DNA of 64,000 nt from Elmis aenea (GCA_947652605.1 OX393576.1:62472966-62536965), one strand, 5' to 3'; shown: positions 25,734-38,539, counted from the stretch's first letter. Notes: a model not told the origin generated them from the sequence alone. Numbers and translations are program-made.

Positions 25734-27916
25734 ATGACCATTGATTTTTACTACTTAGAGGGCAGTGCACCCTGCCGCGCTGTTCTTTTAACAGCCAAAG
25801 CTTTGGGTGTAGAACTCAACCTGAAGGTATTGGATTTGATGAAAGGCGAGCATTTAACGCCAGAATTCATCAAAGTAAGTAGAACATGATTGTTTACATT
25901 ATGTAACTAATAAATACAGGTTTTGGGCCAGCAAATGATTGCCTCTTTTGTTTGGTATGTAACAATAGCATCGCTATAAATTAAAAAAACACCTACCACT
26001 TTATAAAGTAACACACACATTAAAAAAAAAACACTTAAAAGGAAAAATGAACATGCAAATGAATTGACCATTTGTAGATGGCACGTTTTTGTTGAGAACG
26101 TGTTTGAACCAAGGAAGTGTGAAGCTAAGACGCATTAATGAACTCAATTAGAAAATTTTATATTAGATTGACTATGGCTGTTCGCAGCGGGACCCCTAAT
26201 AGTGGGGCGCCTTTTAAAGGAGTTCTTAAACGACGAATTGTTTTTTTTTTTTTTCGTCAGAACTGATATCGTCTTCTTAAGCTATAAATGGATGTAAGTT
26301 GGTGAATACAGTGTACAGAGAAAACAAAAATCGCGAACATGCCCAAATAAAATACAATTTTTTAAATTCATTCGCGATTTTTTAAGGTGTAGGTAATGCT
26401 TAATAAATGGAATTTCTTAGACCGTTTTCAAAAACGTTGATTGCTTTCACACCGCAATATTTTATGTAAATTAATATAAATAAATAAATAATTGGTTAAT
26501 ATTAACATTGACCTTGCCAAGGCATGATTAATTTTAACGTCTCTGATAGAAAATATAGTTGTTGACCTTCAATCGTATGGCGGGAAATCTTCTAAAAATA
26601 AACTATTTGAATGCTTAGGCAATTAACAACATAAGCAATATACGCTAGAAGTATTGTATGAATGAATTGTCAAACTTTTGATTAACGCATATTTGTAAAA
26701 TATGTGAAAGCTTATGTGTTAATAAAAGAAATATATGTGGTGGTGTTTGTTGCCAATTATACTATAATATGCGTACAAATGTTACTTACATCTTACATTA
26801 GATTATAAAGCGTGTATTGATTGCTGAAGCCATGTTAGCGATGTAAATTAATACACGCAGAGTTAAGTATAACCATTGATTTTAGTGCTTTATAGATGGC
26901 CCATCGTTACACGCCGCTATAATAAAGAAATTCCGTTTTTCCCATTCAAACATTACTAGGACTTTGTCGTCAACCTTTTAAAATAATTAACGGTACTACT
27001 CAAATAATTAACATGGAAAATCAATAATTGATTTATTATTCTGTAAATTAATCGCAAATATCAGTAATTTTAAGTTTGGGAATCTTATAAATATTATATA
27101 AATAAATTAGATCAAAATGTTTAGATTTCTAGCTTATTTAAAAATCCTTCAAGCATCCGTCCACCCTTTGGTGTTTGATTTAGTATTGTTAATTTAAGAA
27201 GAGTGATATAAATTATAAGCTAAACACTATGAGCAGATCATTTTTCAATGTTCATTTTATTTTTTAGTGTAAATTTATTTGGAATCACTTAAAATAAGAT
27301 TTGTTTAAACTTTATGTTTACTAGTACTAGAGTGCTTTTTATCTCCAGATAAATCCACAACATACCATTCCAACTATTGTTGATAATGGATTTGCACTTT
27401 GGGAAAGTCGTGCGATTATAACGTACCTCGTTGAACAATATGGGAAAAATGATTCACTTTACCCCAAGGATCCCAAGAAAAGAGCAATAGTAGACCAAAG
27501 ACTCTATTTTGATATTGGCACAGTGTATGCCCGGTTTGCTGATTATGTGGTATAATATCAATTTTAAGTGTTTGTTTGGTTTGTATATTGTTTTGTTATT
27601 TTAGTACCCTGTTCTTTTTGGAGGTGCAGAATACGACGATGCTAAAAAAGCTAAAGCTGATGAAGCCTTAAAGTTCCTTGAGACATTCCTGGAAGGTCAA
27701 GACTATGTCGCTGGGAAAACCTTAACTGTTGCAGATTTGTCCTTACTTGCCTCTGTAACCACTATGGAAGTCGTCGGTGGTTTTGATATTTCTGCCCACA
27801 GTAATGTGTCAAGGTGGCTTGCCAAACTTAAATCAACTGCCACTGGATATGAAGAGGCTAATGGAAAAGGCATTCGGGCATTTGCAGAAATGGTTGCTCA
27901 AATGACCAAAAAGTGA
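25734..27916 (+). CDS. GstD: Delta-class glutathione S-transferase (GST-3), three coding exons, 217 aa
   Basis: Exons are 25734-25874, 27349-27549 and 27605-27916; introns are 1,474 and 55 bp, GT-AG. The N-terminal domain has GSAPCR with the likely catalytic Ser11, the cis-proline in TIPT (Pro55) and Glu66-Ser67. The C-terminal domain has TVADLSLLA. It is the most canonical of the three paralogues ([20 protein letters not shown] is the delta-class signature). For the exon 2 end, the donor after GTG at 27549 gives 67 codons, matching exon 2 of GST-2. A leader intron with its acceptor ending at 25728 probably connects to an exon near 23.7 kb. The enzyme should conjugate glutathione to xenobiotics or lipid-peroxidation products in the cytosol. 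Confidence 0.95.
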
Positions 27917-28012
27917 ATGAAAGAGTTATGCCTTTGAAACAATACCATTCTGATTTTTGCTGTTAAAGTTTACAATGTTTACTCTCAGATTCTTGTAACA
28001 CAACATATTTTG

Positions 28013-28018
28013 AATAAA
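28013..28018 (+). terminator. Poly(A) signal of GST-3
   Basis: AATAAA lies 97 bases after the GST-3 stop codon. Confidence 0.65.
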
Positions 28019-28439
28019 TTTTAATATAAATCAACCTATATAATAATATTGCAACATATAATATTATATGTATGGAAACATTATACTCTGTATAGTTTGC
28101 TGCTAACACTTTCATTTACAAAATTCTGATTTTTACCCAAAAAGTTTTATAAAGTGTCCTCCAAAGATCTTTATAAAATCAGGAACTGAGTAGTGGGTGG
28201 CTTACTATTCCCAAGGACCTCAGATACACTTTTTACTTGTTAATTGTTATCTAACATACAGTCAAAATGATATGTGTATTACATTTATTAAGTTTTCAGT
28301 TTATTTGATCATCTAAGGGGGTTTAAATGTGTTTAAAAAAAGAGATTACTTTTACTATTCTGAAAACAAAGTTATAAAGGATTTTTCGTGAGGTTAGACC
28401 AGTTGATATATAATAAAGTCCGTGTGTGTGTGTACCTTA

Positions 28440-28770
28440 ATGGTTTTTAAAGAAACGAAAATGTAAAAATATATAGGGTGTCCTTGTCCAATTTTAAAAA
28501 AAATTAGAGTATTTTTTGAAGTCAAATAGATAAAGCTTAAGAAACACCCTGCGTATTATTTTAAAACTTCAGCAACCAATATGAGACTTATCAATAAAGA
28601 TCCAAAGGAATTTGTTATGACATGACTTAAGTTGCTAAATATCAAATTTTTTTATTGTGTACACTTGAAAAAAAAAATGGATTTAAAAAATACAAAATAT
28701 ACAGGGTGTTCCTTTTATAGTAACGAAATTACGTATCGGTGCGCAAAAGCGAAACGCTCTGTATAGTTTA
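28440..28770. repeat. Cluster of CAGGGTG-type element ends
   Basis: ATATAGGGTGTCC, AACACCCTG, ATACAGGGTGTTCC and CGCTCTGTATAG occur within about 300 bp, in both orientations. They look like overlapping or truncated copies of the TA/CAGGGTG family just upstream of Pdhb. No complete element is bounded. Confidence 0.45.
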
Positions 28771-29025
28771 AAATATTTTTTAAAATTAAATACAACTTTT
28801 ATTCAAATGTTTTTTTAAAATGTTCTTAAAGAGCTACTCAATAATTCGTGCTGGCTGGGACCATTGAATAAAAAGATTCAATAGCTGGGACACCCTTTAT
28901 TTCGGTGCGTAAGAACCCTGGTAGTGTACATGTGACCTTAGTTCTATCGACAGAACTCTGTTACACCAGCCAACTGACAGAACACTGGTTAGTTACGTTA
29001 GTGTTCTGTGGTTACGTTCTGTCAT

Positions 29026-29148
29026 TCAGTTATAAAAATTTCACCTCTTTTCACCTTGTAAACAATACAAGTAAGTTAAATAATGTTTGTTATATACCAA
29101 GAATGTAATGTTTGATTAGATCAGCTTTATAATCAGACACATTTTCAG
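29026..29148 (+). promoter_or_regulatory. Pdhb leader: initiator-like site and 5' UTR intron
   Basis: An arthropod initiator-like TCAGT occurs at 29026-29030. A good donor (CAA|GTAAGT, intron from 29071) pairs with an acceptor TTTTCAG ending at 29148, eight bases before the Pdhb ATG. This gives a 78-bp intron. The pairing is by inspection only. Confidence 0.45.
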
Positions 29149-29156
29149 AGCACAAT

Positions 29157-30242
29157 ATGGCAATGGTTATCAAATTTCACCCTACAGCAATAGCTGTAGC
29201 TAAATTATTGAACAGAAGAATGTTATCAACAACTCGGACGCTGATGGCCCAACAAATGACCGTCCGTGATGCTTTAAATTCTGCTTTAGATGAAGAAATG
29301 ACAAAAGATGATAGAGTGTTTTTATTAGGTGAAGAAGTTGCTCAGTACGATGGGGCATATAAGGTTTCAAGAGGTTTGTGGAAAAAATATGGGGATAGAC
29401 GAGTAATAGATACACCAATTACTGAAATGGGATTTGCCGGAATTGCTGTAGGAGCTGCTATGGCAGGGTTACGACCTGTTTGTGAATTTATGACATTTAA
29501 TTTTTCCATGCAAGCAATTGATCATGTAATTAACTCCGCTGCAAAAACATTTTACATGTCTGCGGGTCGAGTCAACGTACCTATTGTATTTCGAGGGCCT
29601 AATGGAGCTTCAGCAGGTGTAGCGGCTCAGCATTCGCAGTGTTTTGCTGCTTGGTACGCTCAGTGTCCCGGACTGAAAGTTGTATCGCCTTATTCCTCAG
29701 AAGATGCTAAAGGATTACTTAAAGCTGCAATTCGAGATCCCGATCCAGTCGTATGTCTAGAAAACGAACTTTTATATGGTGTGCAATACCCAATGTCGGA
29801 CCAGGCCTTATCGAAAGATTTTGTTATTCCAATTGGTAAAGCAAAGATTGAACGACCAGGAAAACACATCACACTTGTTGCTCATTCAAAAGCAGTTGAA
29901 TTATGTTTGGAAGCGTCTAAAATATTAGCGGTAAAGGGTATAGAATGTGAAGTTATTAATTTAAGGTCGCTTAGGCCTTTGGACATCGCTACAATTAATG
30001 CTTCGGTAATGAAAACGAATCATCTTGTAGCCGTGGAACAAGGTTGGCCGGTTTGTGGAATTGGTTCAGAAATTTTAGCGCAGATTATGGAAAGTGAAGT
30101 TTTTTTTCATTTGGATCAGCCAGCGTTACGAGTAACAGGAGTTGATGTCCCCATGCCTTACGCAAAGACCTTAGAAGCAGCTACTATACCTCGACCTCCT
30201 GATGTTGTCGAAGCAGTGCAAAAATTACTCAAGATTAAGTAA
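29157..30242 (+). CDS. Pdhb: Pyruvate dehydrogenase E1 component, beta subunit, mitochondrial, 361 aa
   Basis: With E1-alpha this subunit forms the thiamine-diphosphate-dependent decarboxylase of the pyruvate dehydrogenase complex, in the mitochondrial matrix. The reading frame is uninterrupted. Residues about 1-30 are basic and Ser/Thr-rich with few acids, as expected of a mitochondrial targeting peptide. The pyrimidine-binding transketolase fold follows: GEEV at 58-61 contains the conserved cofactor-activating glutamate, then [15 protein letters not shown] and [14 protein letters not shown]. The C-terminal transketolase domain includes [12 protein letters not shown] and ends VQKLLKIK. The length matches animal E1-beta (about 360 aa). 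The ATG at 29157 is the only start that includes the leader. No coding intron is present, which may mark an ancestral single-exon state or an old retrocopy; the 5' UTR intron argues for a working gene. Confidence 0.97.
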   Translation: MAMVIKFHPTAIAVAKLLNRRMLSTTRTLMAQQMTVRDALNSALDEEMTKDDRVFLLGEEVAQYDGAYKVSRGLWKKYGDRRVIDTPITEMGFAGIAVGAAMAGLRPVCEFMTFNFSMQAIDHVINSAAKTFYMSAGRVNVPIVFRGPNGASAGVAAQHSQCFAAWYAQCPGLKVVSPYSSEDAKGLLKAAIRDPDPVVCLENELLYGVQYPMSDQALSKDFVIPIGKAKIERPGKHITLVAHSKAVELCLEASKILAVKGIECEVINLRSLRPLDIATINASVMKTNHLVAVEQGWPVCGIGSEILAQIMESEVFFHLDQPALRVTGVDVPMPYAKTLEAATIPRPPDVVEAVQKLLKIK

Positions 30243-30260
30243 ATTATACAGCCATGTGGG

Positions 30261-30500
30261 AATAAAAATCTTGCCAAAAACGAAAAAATTGTAAAAACCC
30301 TGTATATAGTTAAATCGATCGATACTAATATGTGACTAGAAATTTTCGCTGTATTTGTTTTAATTTACAAATATATTGTTGAAGCTATTAAGTCAAAATT
30401 GTTGGTTACATTTTTAAGCTAGGTTTTATTGTTATATATTTTATTATTTAAAGCCATTGTCAATTGTTGCAAAATATTGTATTTGTACATACTAAATAAA
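30261..30500 (+). terminator. Two candidate poly(A) signals of Pdhb
   Basis: AATAAA occurs at 30261-30266, very close to the stop codon, and again at 30495-30500. The second is followed by T-rich DNA and is the more likely main site. Confidence 0.6.
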
Positions 30501-30557
30501 ATTTTCTTGAAAGTAGGAACTGGGTTTAATTTTTTAATAACAAATTAAATTTATTAA

Positions 30558-30838
30558 CACGTTGACTGCCAAGTAGGTGATAACTCGTAGTTCGCGTTCT
30601 TGTCCAGGGTGCCGACTACGAGAAAATTCCAAAAATGAGAAAACTTCTCATTTTTGTGCAGCTACGTTTATACTCTTAGAATATAAGCATATTTATGGAT
30701 AGGTAGCTTCTGGGAATAGACATAAAAATCAAGGCTGGCTTACACGAACTGAAAATTTATTAATATAATTAGAGTTTTGAATAATATAATATAGCTTCTG
30801 CGAGCAGAATCCTGAAACTTGCCGTGGCAGTCAACGTG
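30558..30838. mobile_element. 281-bp piggyBac-type MITE
   Basis: Perfect 14-bp inverted ends, CACGTTGACTGCCA and TGGCAGTCAACGTG, are each flanked by TTAA (30554-30557 and 30839-30842), the piggyBac target site. There is no ORF of note. Confidence 0.9.
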
Positions 30839-31016
30839 TTAATAATTAAATAATTGAAAATGTTGACTATCATTAAATTTTTACAGAAACAAGTTAATTA
30901 TTATTAAATTGAAATTTAGGCAAGACAACCCAAATTGGGTTTATCTTTCAACTTCAAAATAAAGGTTTAAAAACTTTTTAAGTTCTTGAAGTTTATAAAG
31001 GTCTTTTAGATATATA

Positions 31017-31750
31017 CAGTGTGTCCAAAAGGAATGGAATATGCTATATATCTCAGTAAATATCCACTTTAGGGAAAAATGTTTTGATTAAAAGTTGTTT
31101 GGTGCTTAGTTTTCCACCATAAGACAAATTAAAAATTTTTTTTTTTCGAATAACAAAAGCGCAATGAAAAACAATTGAATTTTTTTAAATGGCAAGGTAC
31201 CCTATATTATACTCATTTGATAGAGAGTTTTTTTCTCTTTTCAATGATGGGGTCACCTTAAAAATTAAGTTTATGCTAAGAGGCCGGAGAATATCAAAAA
31301 TTTAAAAGATCATATTAACACCTGAAATGGTTGTGAATGTTATAAACGGGTTTAAAAACCGAGTTTATCATTATCAAGCTGTAAATGGTTCACAGTTTGC
31401 ACACTTATTGTAGATTTCGTCAAAAATTTTTAGTTCTTATGATGTTTTTGTTAAAAATAAATACTAATCAATTAAAATAATTTTTGCGTTTTTCTCAAAA
31501 GTTGCTTAAATAAGGGTACTTAAGTTTTGCATAATTGAAAAGAGAAAAAAATGCTCTATCAAATGAGTATTATATAGGGGTACCTTGTTATTTAAAAAAA
31601 AATTGATTGTTTTTCATTGCGCTTGTTCGAAAAAAAAAATTTGTCTTATGGTGGAAAACTAAGTACCAAACAACTTTTATTCAAAACATTTTTCCCTAAA
31701 GTGTATATTTACTGAAATATATAGCAATTCCATTCATTTTCGACACACTG
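31017..31750. mobile_element. Palindromic TA/CAGTGTG element
   Basis: Inverted arms of about 215 bp (31017-31235 and 31545-31750) surround a loop of about 310 bp. The ends are CAGTGTGTCC and its near complement, with TA on each side. Imperfect pairing and A/T slippage tracts indicate age. No coding sequence is seen. Confidence 0.8.
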
Positions 31751-31889
31751 TATATAAACTGCTCCTTATCTGTACTCAAGTGCACGCCATTTATTTAAAA
31801 TTAATGCTGTTGTGATTAATATGAAAATATTTGCTTTTAGATACCAAATTTTGGTAGTCATAAATATCTTAAAAAAGCGTGATTGTTTG

Positions 31890-33000
31890 CAAGAAAATTA
31901 TTATTTATGAAGCAATATATGCGCTAAAATGGAATGCTGTGCTGAAAGTACTAGAACAACTAAAAACTTCGAATACGCTAAAGATTGTTTTCATTTATTT
32001 ATTTAAATAAATAAATTACATTCGGATTTAGATTTGTATAAATAATCTACATAAAACTTGTTATTTATGTTTTATTTACTAAACAAAATAATACAAGAAA
32101 TAGAATTATTATACTGTATTTCTTCCGAAAGATTAAAAAATCAACAAAAAATAAAGTTTATTTTATAAATTTATTAATCAACAGAATTATTCATTAACAC
32201 CAACTAATCATATTCATATATGCAATAATTCAACAAAGAAGAAAAGCTAGAGTTAACAATTGTTTGAAAATTATAGGGAGCTAATTATCAATGCTTTGAA
32301 AATTCTTTTAATACGTAATTGTAATTGTCCTCAATAGATTTCGGCATTCATTGGTGTATCTTCATAGCACTGTGCCCATGCTGTACGTGATACGATCCAG
32401 AGGAACCATATTTCTTTCGATTGGTTTCTAAGAAAAAAGGAGTAGGGTAAGTTTTTTTCTAATATCTCCCCGTTTGTGCATGTTCAAACAAATATAAAAA
32501 TCATAGTAACTGGAGAATTATTAATTTTAAACAAAGGACTTGCTTTAAAAAGTAATTAAATTATTTACAAGAAAACGCAAAAATATATAATAATCAGGTA
32601 TTAACATAAGCATTAATTTAAAACCATTGTAGATTTTTCAATTAAGTGAGTTTTCGGCCAACAGAACGATTTTCTTGAAACTAAAGCAAATGGCTTAAAC
32701 TTCTTATACACGTTATTTATACCCAAATAAAGGATTATTAGTCCTCAAATAACTTTTTTAACTTATCATGAAAAATGGGAAAAGTCCAAAGGCGCAAAGG
32801 CCCTTTTTTCGATAAAAAAATCGATTTTCTTAAAACTTAAGCAAATGGGTTTAAACTCCTTATACACGTTATTTATGGTCAAATTAAAAATTTCTTAAAT
32901 ACAATTTTTAATTATTCCTTAAAACTAAAGCAAATGGCTTCAAATTTTATACACACGTTATTTACACCCTAAATAACAATTTCTTATCTCTTCACGTCCA
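31890..33000. repeat. Left copy of a dispersed duplication (A then B modules)
   Basis: Module A (about 31,890-32,260, containing GAAGCAATATATGCGC and ACTAAAGATTG-like blocks) matches 44,590-44,960 in the same orientation. Module B (about 32,640-33,000) is three degenerate units containing AAATCGATTTTCTTAAAAC and ACACGTTATTTAT, matching a four- to five-unit array at 44,050-44,560. The order is A-B here and B-A on the right. Confidence 0.65.
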
Positions 33001-33594
33001 GATTACGACTATATGAAAACTTGTAAATTGTAATTTACTTATTATCTATCTCATACACTTATTTATATCATTGATTTGTTTCAGATAAAAATGGAATATT
33101 CATGTTTGTGATTAAATTTGCATTGAATGGCTAGTTATGTGTTGACAATTTTTAAAAACTCCAACTCTGCTTTGAGGTATGTTAAAAACGATAATTTGTG
33201 TTTAAAACATTCTTACAAGTAATAAATATTATTCCTGACCAGTGTGAAAGGTCTCCAGACAATATCTTAATTGTAGTAATGGAAATATTAAAGTGATTAC
33301 TAAAACAGTCAGAAATAAAGTTTGACTGTAATATTTAATTGTATCATAATTATAAGCAAGTTTTCTTATGTAGTGTCGCTCAAAAGTTGTAATTTAATTA
33401 CGTGTATAATAACATTTATTGGGATATTAAAAACATTGCCAAATAATGTGTTTTTATATTAACGTACACAAACACCTAAAGATATAGGCAACCCTTAATT
33501 CATAAATGCTATTTACTTTCTGTTGTAAAATAAGTGTAACGTTCTACAACAATTTTTTAATCACATAAATTAGTTAAAATACAAAAATATTAAC

Positions 33595-33600
33595 TTTATT
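33595..33600 (-). terminator. Poly(A) signal of the candidate minus-strand gene
   Basis: On the minus strand AATAAA lies a few bases after the stop codon of the exon at 33606-33868. Confidence 0.45.
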
Positions 33601-33605
33601 AACAT

Positions 33606-33868
33606 TCAAAACATTGACATTTCAAATTTAAGCCTGTACAAAACATCACTTATAAAAATGTCCCTAGACTCACTTTGCGAGCCGACAGCTGATTCCGAGA
33701 TATTTTGCACCTCAATGCTTTTAGTATAGGGATTTGAACATCGAGTATCAGGATCGCAGAAGTTGCAAGAGGTTATTCCCTGTTTTTGGAGTACTAGGGA
33801 CTTTCTGAACTCGAGTTGGCGAACTGATGTTTTGCTCTTGTTGACAATTTTAAACGTCAAATAACCTT
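33606..33868 (-). CDS. Candidate 3' terminal exon of an unassigned gene
   Basis: On the minus strand an acceptor TTTTATATGCAG ends at 33869. It opens an 86-codon frame to a TGA at 33606, with an immediately following poly(A) signal. The peptide is of ordinary complexity, with a Cys cluster (TSCNFCDPDTRC) and a Ser/Glu-rich stretch. I do not recognise it. The Cys-cluster DNA is related to the GTATCAGGATCACAGAAGTT repeats in the palindrome centre (38.6-38.8 kb), so the exon may be the source of, or derived from, that repeat. Upstream exons could be those at 41.5-42.0 kb on the same strand, about 8 kb away, but the link is conjecture. Confidence 0.35.
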
Positions 33869-34025
33869 CTGCATATAAAAATTCATCAAATTAAACAAAT
33901 TAACCAAATACAGGTAGAAAGTTTGTGCAAAAATCGTGTACTGGATATATTTATGGTGTGTAAAACACGTTTTTTGTGGTTATGGAGTGTATATATGATG
34001 TGAAAATTTTGATTCGTTTTTCAGA

Positions 34026-34974
34026 ACCGACACCAAAGTCAAGACAATTCGACACAAATTGGCCAACAATACTTGGGGTATGTAATATCGATTATAAGTA
34101 AAGCTTTTAAGGCTGTTGCTAATCCAAGATGGTAATTTAGAACAACCTTGAATCAAATTAATTGCCTTGTAAATGTGTTACATTCACATGAGTGTTCGTG
34201 CAACGTATGTTCTGCGGTGCAGCGTTTGTGTAAGACTGTTTTTGCAGGGTTCTACTATTCATTAGATGACACAGCTAGTATGTAATAGGCACAATGAAAG
34301 TACTAGCATCTAATATCAATCAGGGTCACGATAAGGACGACAGAAATGAAACATATAACAGCCTGAGAGGTAACACAGCCAAATGACGTTACAATTTCAA
34401 AGAAAGAGATGCAGTTTAACTGCTGCAATCCAGATGGGTACAACCTTTGTTAATACAATACCGTGAAGGGCAATTTTAATTCATAGAAGATGATTACGAT
34501 CTCGCTTATTATTGGAGACAAAATATAACTTAAAGTTCGGCAATGACGGTCAGTGTCATATTATTTTTTGGCATTAGTCATCAAACGAACTTAAAACATT
34601 TAACAAGATGTGTTTTGTCCGTCGTCCGTTCATGTCGATGTCCAATTAACCACAATCCGTTTGTTTTAATTTTAGTCGGAGCATTCATGATTTTTACGTT
34701 TAAAAGAATCCAAAACATCAACAGACGGTTCAAGACAGATGAAGAAATTTGTATATTGAAAGCAATGTATCACTAACTTGGAATAGTTACTCACACCCCC
34801 ATGTAATGAAGATCACCTTTTGACCTGGTTAGCAGGAATTGAAGCTATAGTTCCAGGAAGCGTAATAAACGTATTTACAGTAGAAGATCTTTAAGACGTT
34901 TGCCAGGTAATAAACTATATAGTTGGTACACTCAAACCTTGTAAATAAATATTTGTGTTTCAATTATAAATTTA
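34026..34974. other. Low-information DNA with one small plus-strand exon-like segment
   Basis: At about 34,024-34,080 an 18-codon segment on the + strand (NRHQSQDNSTQIGQQYLG) lies between TTTTTCAG and GTATGT, so it has splice-site form. The rest to 34,974 holds no recognised gene; a 77-codon open frame at 34,543 lacks any known motif. Confidence 0.25.
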
Positions 34975-35184
34975 TAACAATAATGTTATTAACCACAGAA
35001 TTAATGTTAATTACATGTGTCATCTGGTCGAAGAAAAAAAATGTTTTAAACTTGAAGTGAAAATGAATTATAGTGTTATTATCCTTTTTTTCAGATGTAC
35101 TTGTGTTTGTTGAAAGTCAACATTCAAAGTTTATTTCTTTGATAATCTTTCTTCAACCATCTGATCAGAAATCTTTATGGAATG

Positions 35185-35931
35185 TACTGTACTCGGTGTT
35201 GGATTATCACAGAAAAGTACGTCTAGGACCTCAGTATCAAAATCGAACTGTGCCAAATACTTAATCTGCTGCGGAATATGGTTGCAGAAATGGACTTCAC
35301 GCACCATGAAGGTAATTATGAAGTAGGTATAACATTTTGACGAATATCGCAGTCATCATAGGCCAGAAGTTTGCTTGGTGCAGAATAAAAGAAGTTTTTT
35401 CCCTTAAAATAATATTCGAGAAACCAACAATTTGAAAGCATTTGTTTGTAAAATAATATTTTCTTATTAAGTATTTAATATGCCATGTGTTACATATATT
35501 ACAAAATTACATTTTACACGGTCTATTCAATAAATTTTTGTGCTTGTACAATAAACTTAAGCCTGATGCTTAAAAGGTTTGCATTTAGTTGTTAACATTA
35601 TTTTATGCTGAGTTTTTTTTTTCCGATTCCAGATTACGATTGGCAAGTTTCCTAAAGAGAACCAACATTGAAGACATCAGAGGTGAAAACAAACAAAATG
35701 TCAGCTAAGCAATCTTCGACACTGTTTCAACCTGGAAATCAAGTCACTCCACAGGACCTCGGCCATAGAAGCCCACAACATAGACGATCCATTTTCTTGT
35801 TTGTAGTCAATTCTTTTAAGGCAGGGTTTGTTATGAATTATGTCGTATTAAGTACAAAACTTCCCTTATTCTCCTATTTAATATTTAGTTACAATTTGGA
35901 TTGTATTTTATCGATTGCAAGACACACTTGA
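35185..35931 (+). pseudogene. Inverted, degenerate copy of the candidate exons at 41.3-42.0 kb
   Basis: The stretch near 35,200 reads VLDYHRKVRLGPQYQNR and then frameshifts to a stop, whereas the right-arm copy stays open to its splice donor. The downstream block at 35,633 also starts after TTCCAG and then loses the frame found in the right arm. The 87-codon frame at 35668 stays open in both arms, but in a frame that does not join the upstream exon. The left copy is probably dead. Confidence 0.4.
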
Positions 35932-36990
35932 TTTTCACTTTTCATGATTTGAATTTAAAATTGAAGGTGGCTTAGATTAGATGAAATACAATACTAGTCT
36001 TGCAAAAGTTACATTACAGTTAGAAATTAATAGACTTATTAACTCGATTGTAAATTGTAGCTGTTGTATGTAAGAATTTGTTGTCCTTCAGAAATTTTAG
36101 ATTTTTGTACATTTTACTTTAATTAAACATTGTAAACCGGGCACGAGTTATTAGAGATACAATAACAGGCTCCAAAGTTTAAAGGCTATTTATTCAGAGA
36201 GTATTTTTAACACAGATGAGTTATAAAACTTGGACAGTAACAAATTCAACAGCAAATCTAAACTTGTCATCAGTTTGATATTACTGATGTAAATTTTAAG
36301 CAACCTTTCGTTTTTATGTAATAAAAATATTTATGTCTCATCTTTATAAGCAGTAGTGGAATTAAAAACAATTAACATTCGGTTTACACTTGTCCCTCCC
36401 CAGGCAAAATTAGAAATTAAACATACGCTTTAATGTACTTACAAATTACAATTAATTATTATATTTTCTAGTTGTTCTTTGATTTTCATAATTTCAAAGT
36501 TTTTGGTAACCAATGGGTACTAGCTGCATCCCACTATTGTCTATACGACTATTGTTTTAAAAGTAGGAAATTTATGTATGCTTTTGTATAAATTTATACT
36601 GAATGTCTAGGTATTAGGTATTAATAATGTTTAACACTTCTAACAGTGGTTAGAGATGTATTAAAAATGATAACATTACTATTTAAATATTGCTGTTATT
36701 GTTTTACATAAATCAGTGTAAACTTGTATTTAAGAGCATTAATAATTTTGTGTTTTAAATGTTATCACTGATCAATGTAAAAGTTCTTCAGACAATGTTA
36801 TAAATGTAATTGTAAAAAGTTTTTATCAAACTGGAAGTGCTGGTAAAGTGTTAATTATTAAAACAGGTAACAATGAATTTTGTGTATGTTAAATCGTGTC
36901 ATAATTATGAATGAGTTTTCAGTTGTAATGTTGCTTAAAAATTGTTATTTCATTACCTATGTTAACGCTTGTTAATATTATAATATAATT

Positions 36991-38010
36991 GTTGTATTAA
37001 AAATGGAATATTCATGTTTGTGATTAAATTTGCATTGAATAGCTAGTTATAAGTGTTAACAGTTTTTAAAAATCCCATATTTAATCATGTCATAGGTAAT
37101 TATGAACGAGTTTTCAGTTGTAATGTTGCTTAAAAATTGTTATTTCATAACCTATGTTATCGCTTATTAATAATATAATGAAATTGTTGTATTAAAAATT
37201 GAATATTCATGTTTGTGATTACATTTGCATTGAATAGCTAGTTATAAGTGTGAACAGTTTTTACAAATTCCATATTTAATCCTGTCATAATTATGAATGA
37301 GTTTTCAGTTGTAATGTTGCTTAAAAATTGTTATATCATTACCTATGTTAAGGCTTATTAATAATATAATGAAATTGTTGTATTAAAAATGGAATATTCA
37401 TGTTTGTGATTAAATTTGCATTAAATAGCTAGTTATAAGTGTTAACAGTTTTTAAAAATTCCATATTTAATCATGTCATAATTATGAATGAGTTTTCAGT
37501 TGTAATGTTGCTTAAAAATTGTTATTTCATTACTTATGTTAAGGCTTATTAATAATATAATGAAATTGTTGTATTAAAAATGGAATATTCATGTTTGTGA
37601 TTAAATTTGCATTAAATAGCTAGTTATAAGTGTTAACAGTTTTTAAAAATTCCATATTTAATCATGTCATAATTATGAATGAGTTTTCAGTTGTAATGTT
37701 GCTTAAAAATTGTTATTTCATTACCTATGTTAAGGCTTATTAATAATATAATGAAATTGTTGTATTAAAAATGGAATATTCATGTTTGTGATTAAATTTG
37801 CACTGAATAACTAGTTATAAGTGTGAACAGTTTTTACAAATTCCATATTTAATCCTGTCATAATTATGAATGAGTTTTCAGTTGTAATGTTGCTTAAAAA
37901 TTGTTATTTCATTACCTATGTTAAGGCTTATCAATATTATAATGAAATTGTTGTATTAAAAATGGAATATTCATGTTTGTGATTAAATTTGCATTCAATA
38001 GCTAGTTATA
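36991..38010. repeat. 191-bp tandem array, about six copies
   Basis: GTTGTATTAAAAATGGAATA recurs near 36,991, 37,186, 37,377, 37,567, 37,758 and 37,950. Copies are highly similar. The right palindrome arm has only one to two copies (about 40,090-40,260). Confidence 0.85.
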
Positions 38011-38539
38011 AGTATTTACAGTTTTTGACAGTGCTTTGAGGTGTGTTAAAATGATAGCTTGTGTTTGAATCATTCTTAAAAGTAATAAATGTTATCCCTG
38101 AACAACGTGAAAGGTCTCCAGACAATATTTTAATTGTAGTAATGGAAATATTAAAGTGATTACTTAAACAGTCAGAAATAAAGTTTGAGTGTAATATTTA
38201 ATTTTATTATTATTATAAGCATGTTTTCATATGTAGTGTTGCTCAAAAGTTGTAATTTAATTACGTGTATAATAACATTTATTGGAATATTAAAAACATT
38301 GCCAAATAATGTGTTTTTATTTTAACGTACACAAACACCTAAAGAAATAGGCAACCTTCAATTCATAAATACTATGCGCAGCTGCATATGCAAAATTTAA
38401 AAAAGTTACAGGAAACTAGAAAAATTACAGGGAACTACATTACCACCATAGATTTGTATTAGGCTGTAACCTCCTTCAATCTCTGTGATCCTGATACTCC
38501 TGATACAAAATCGCCATCGAAAACTTGACAAATGATTCA

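Larger units (their letters stand above)
34975..38523. repeat. Left arm of a ~7.2-kb imperfect palindrome
   Basis: This arm is the inverted counterpart of 39552-42222. Landmarks that pair are the outer ATTAACCACAGAATTAATG (about 34,990 and 42,190), an 87-codon frame (35668-35931 here, 41296-41559 there, 9 residue differences), TTGCCTGGGGAGGGACAAG (about 36,400 and 40,820) and the inner TTTTGCATATGCAGCTG block (about 38,390 and 39,685). The arm is ~880 bp longer than its partner, mainly because of a 191-bp tandem array. Confidence 0.85.

Noticed and set aside
28905..29108. 67-codon frame just before Pdhb
   Set aside because: It lies over the predicted leader and its intron, has no motif, and ends before the Pdhb start.
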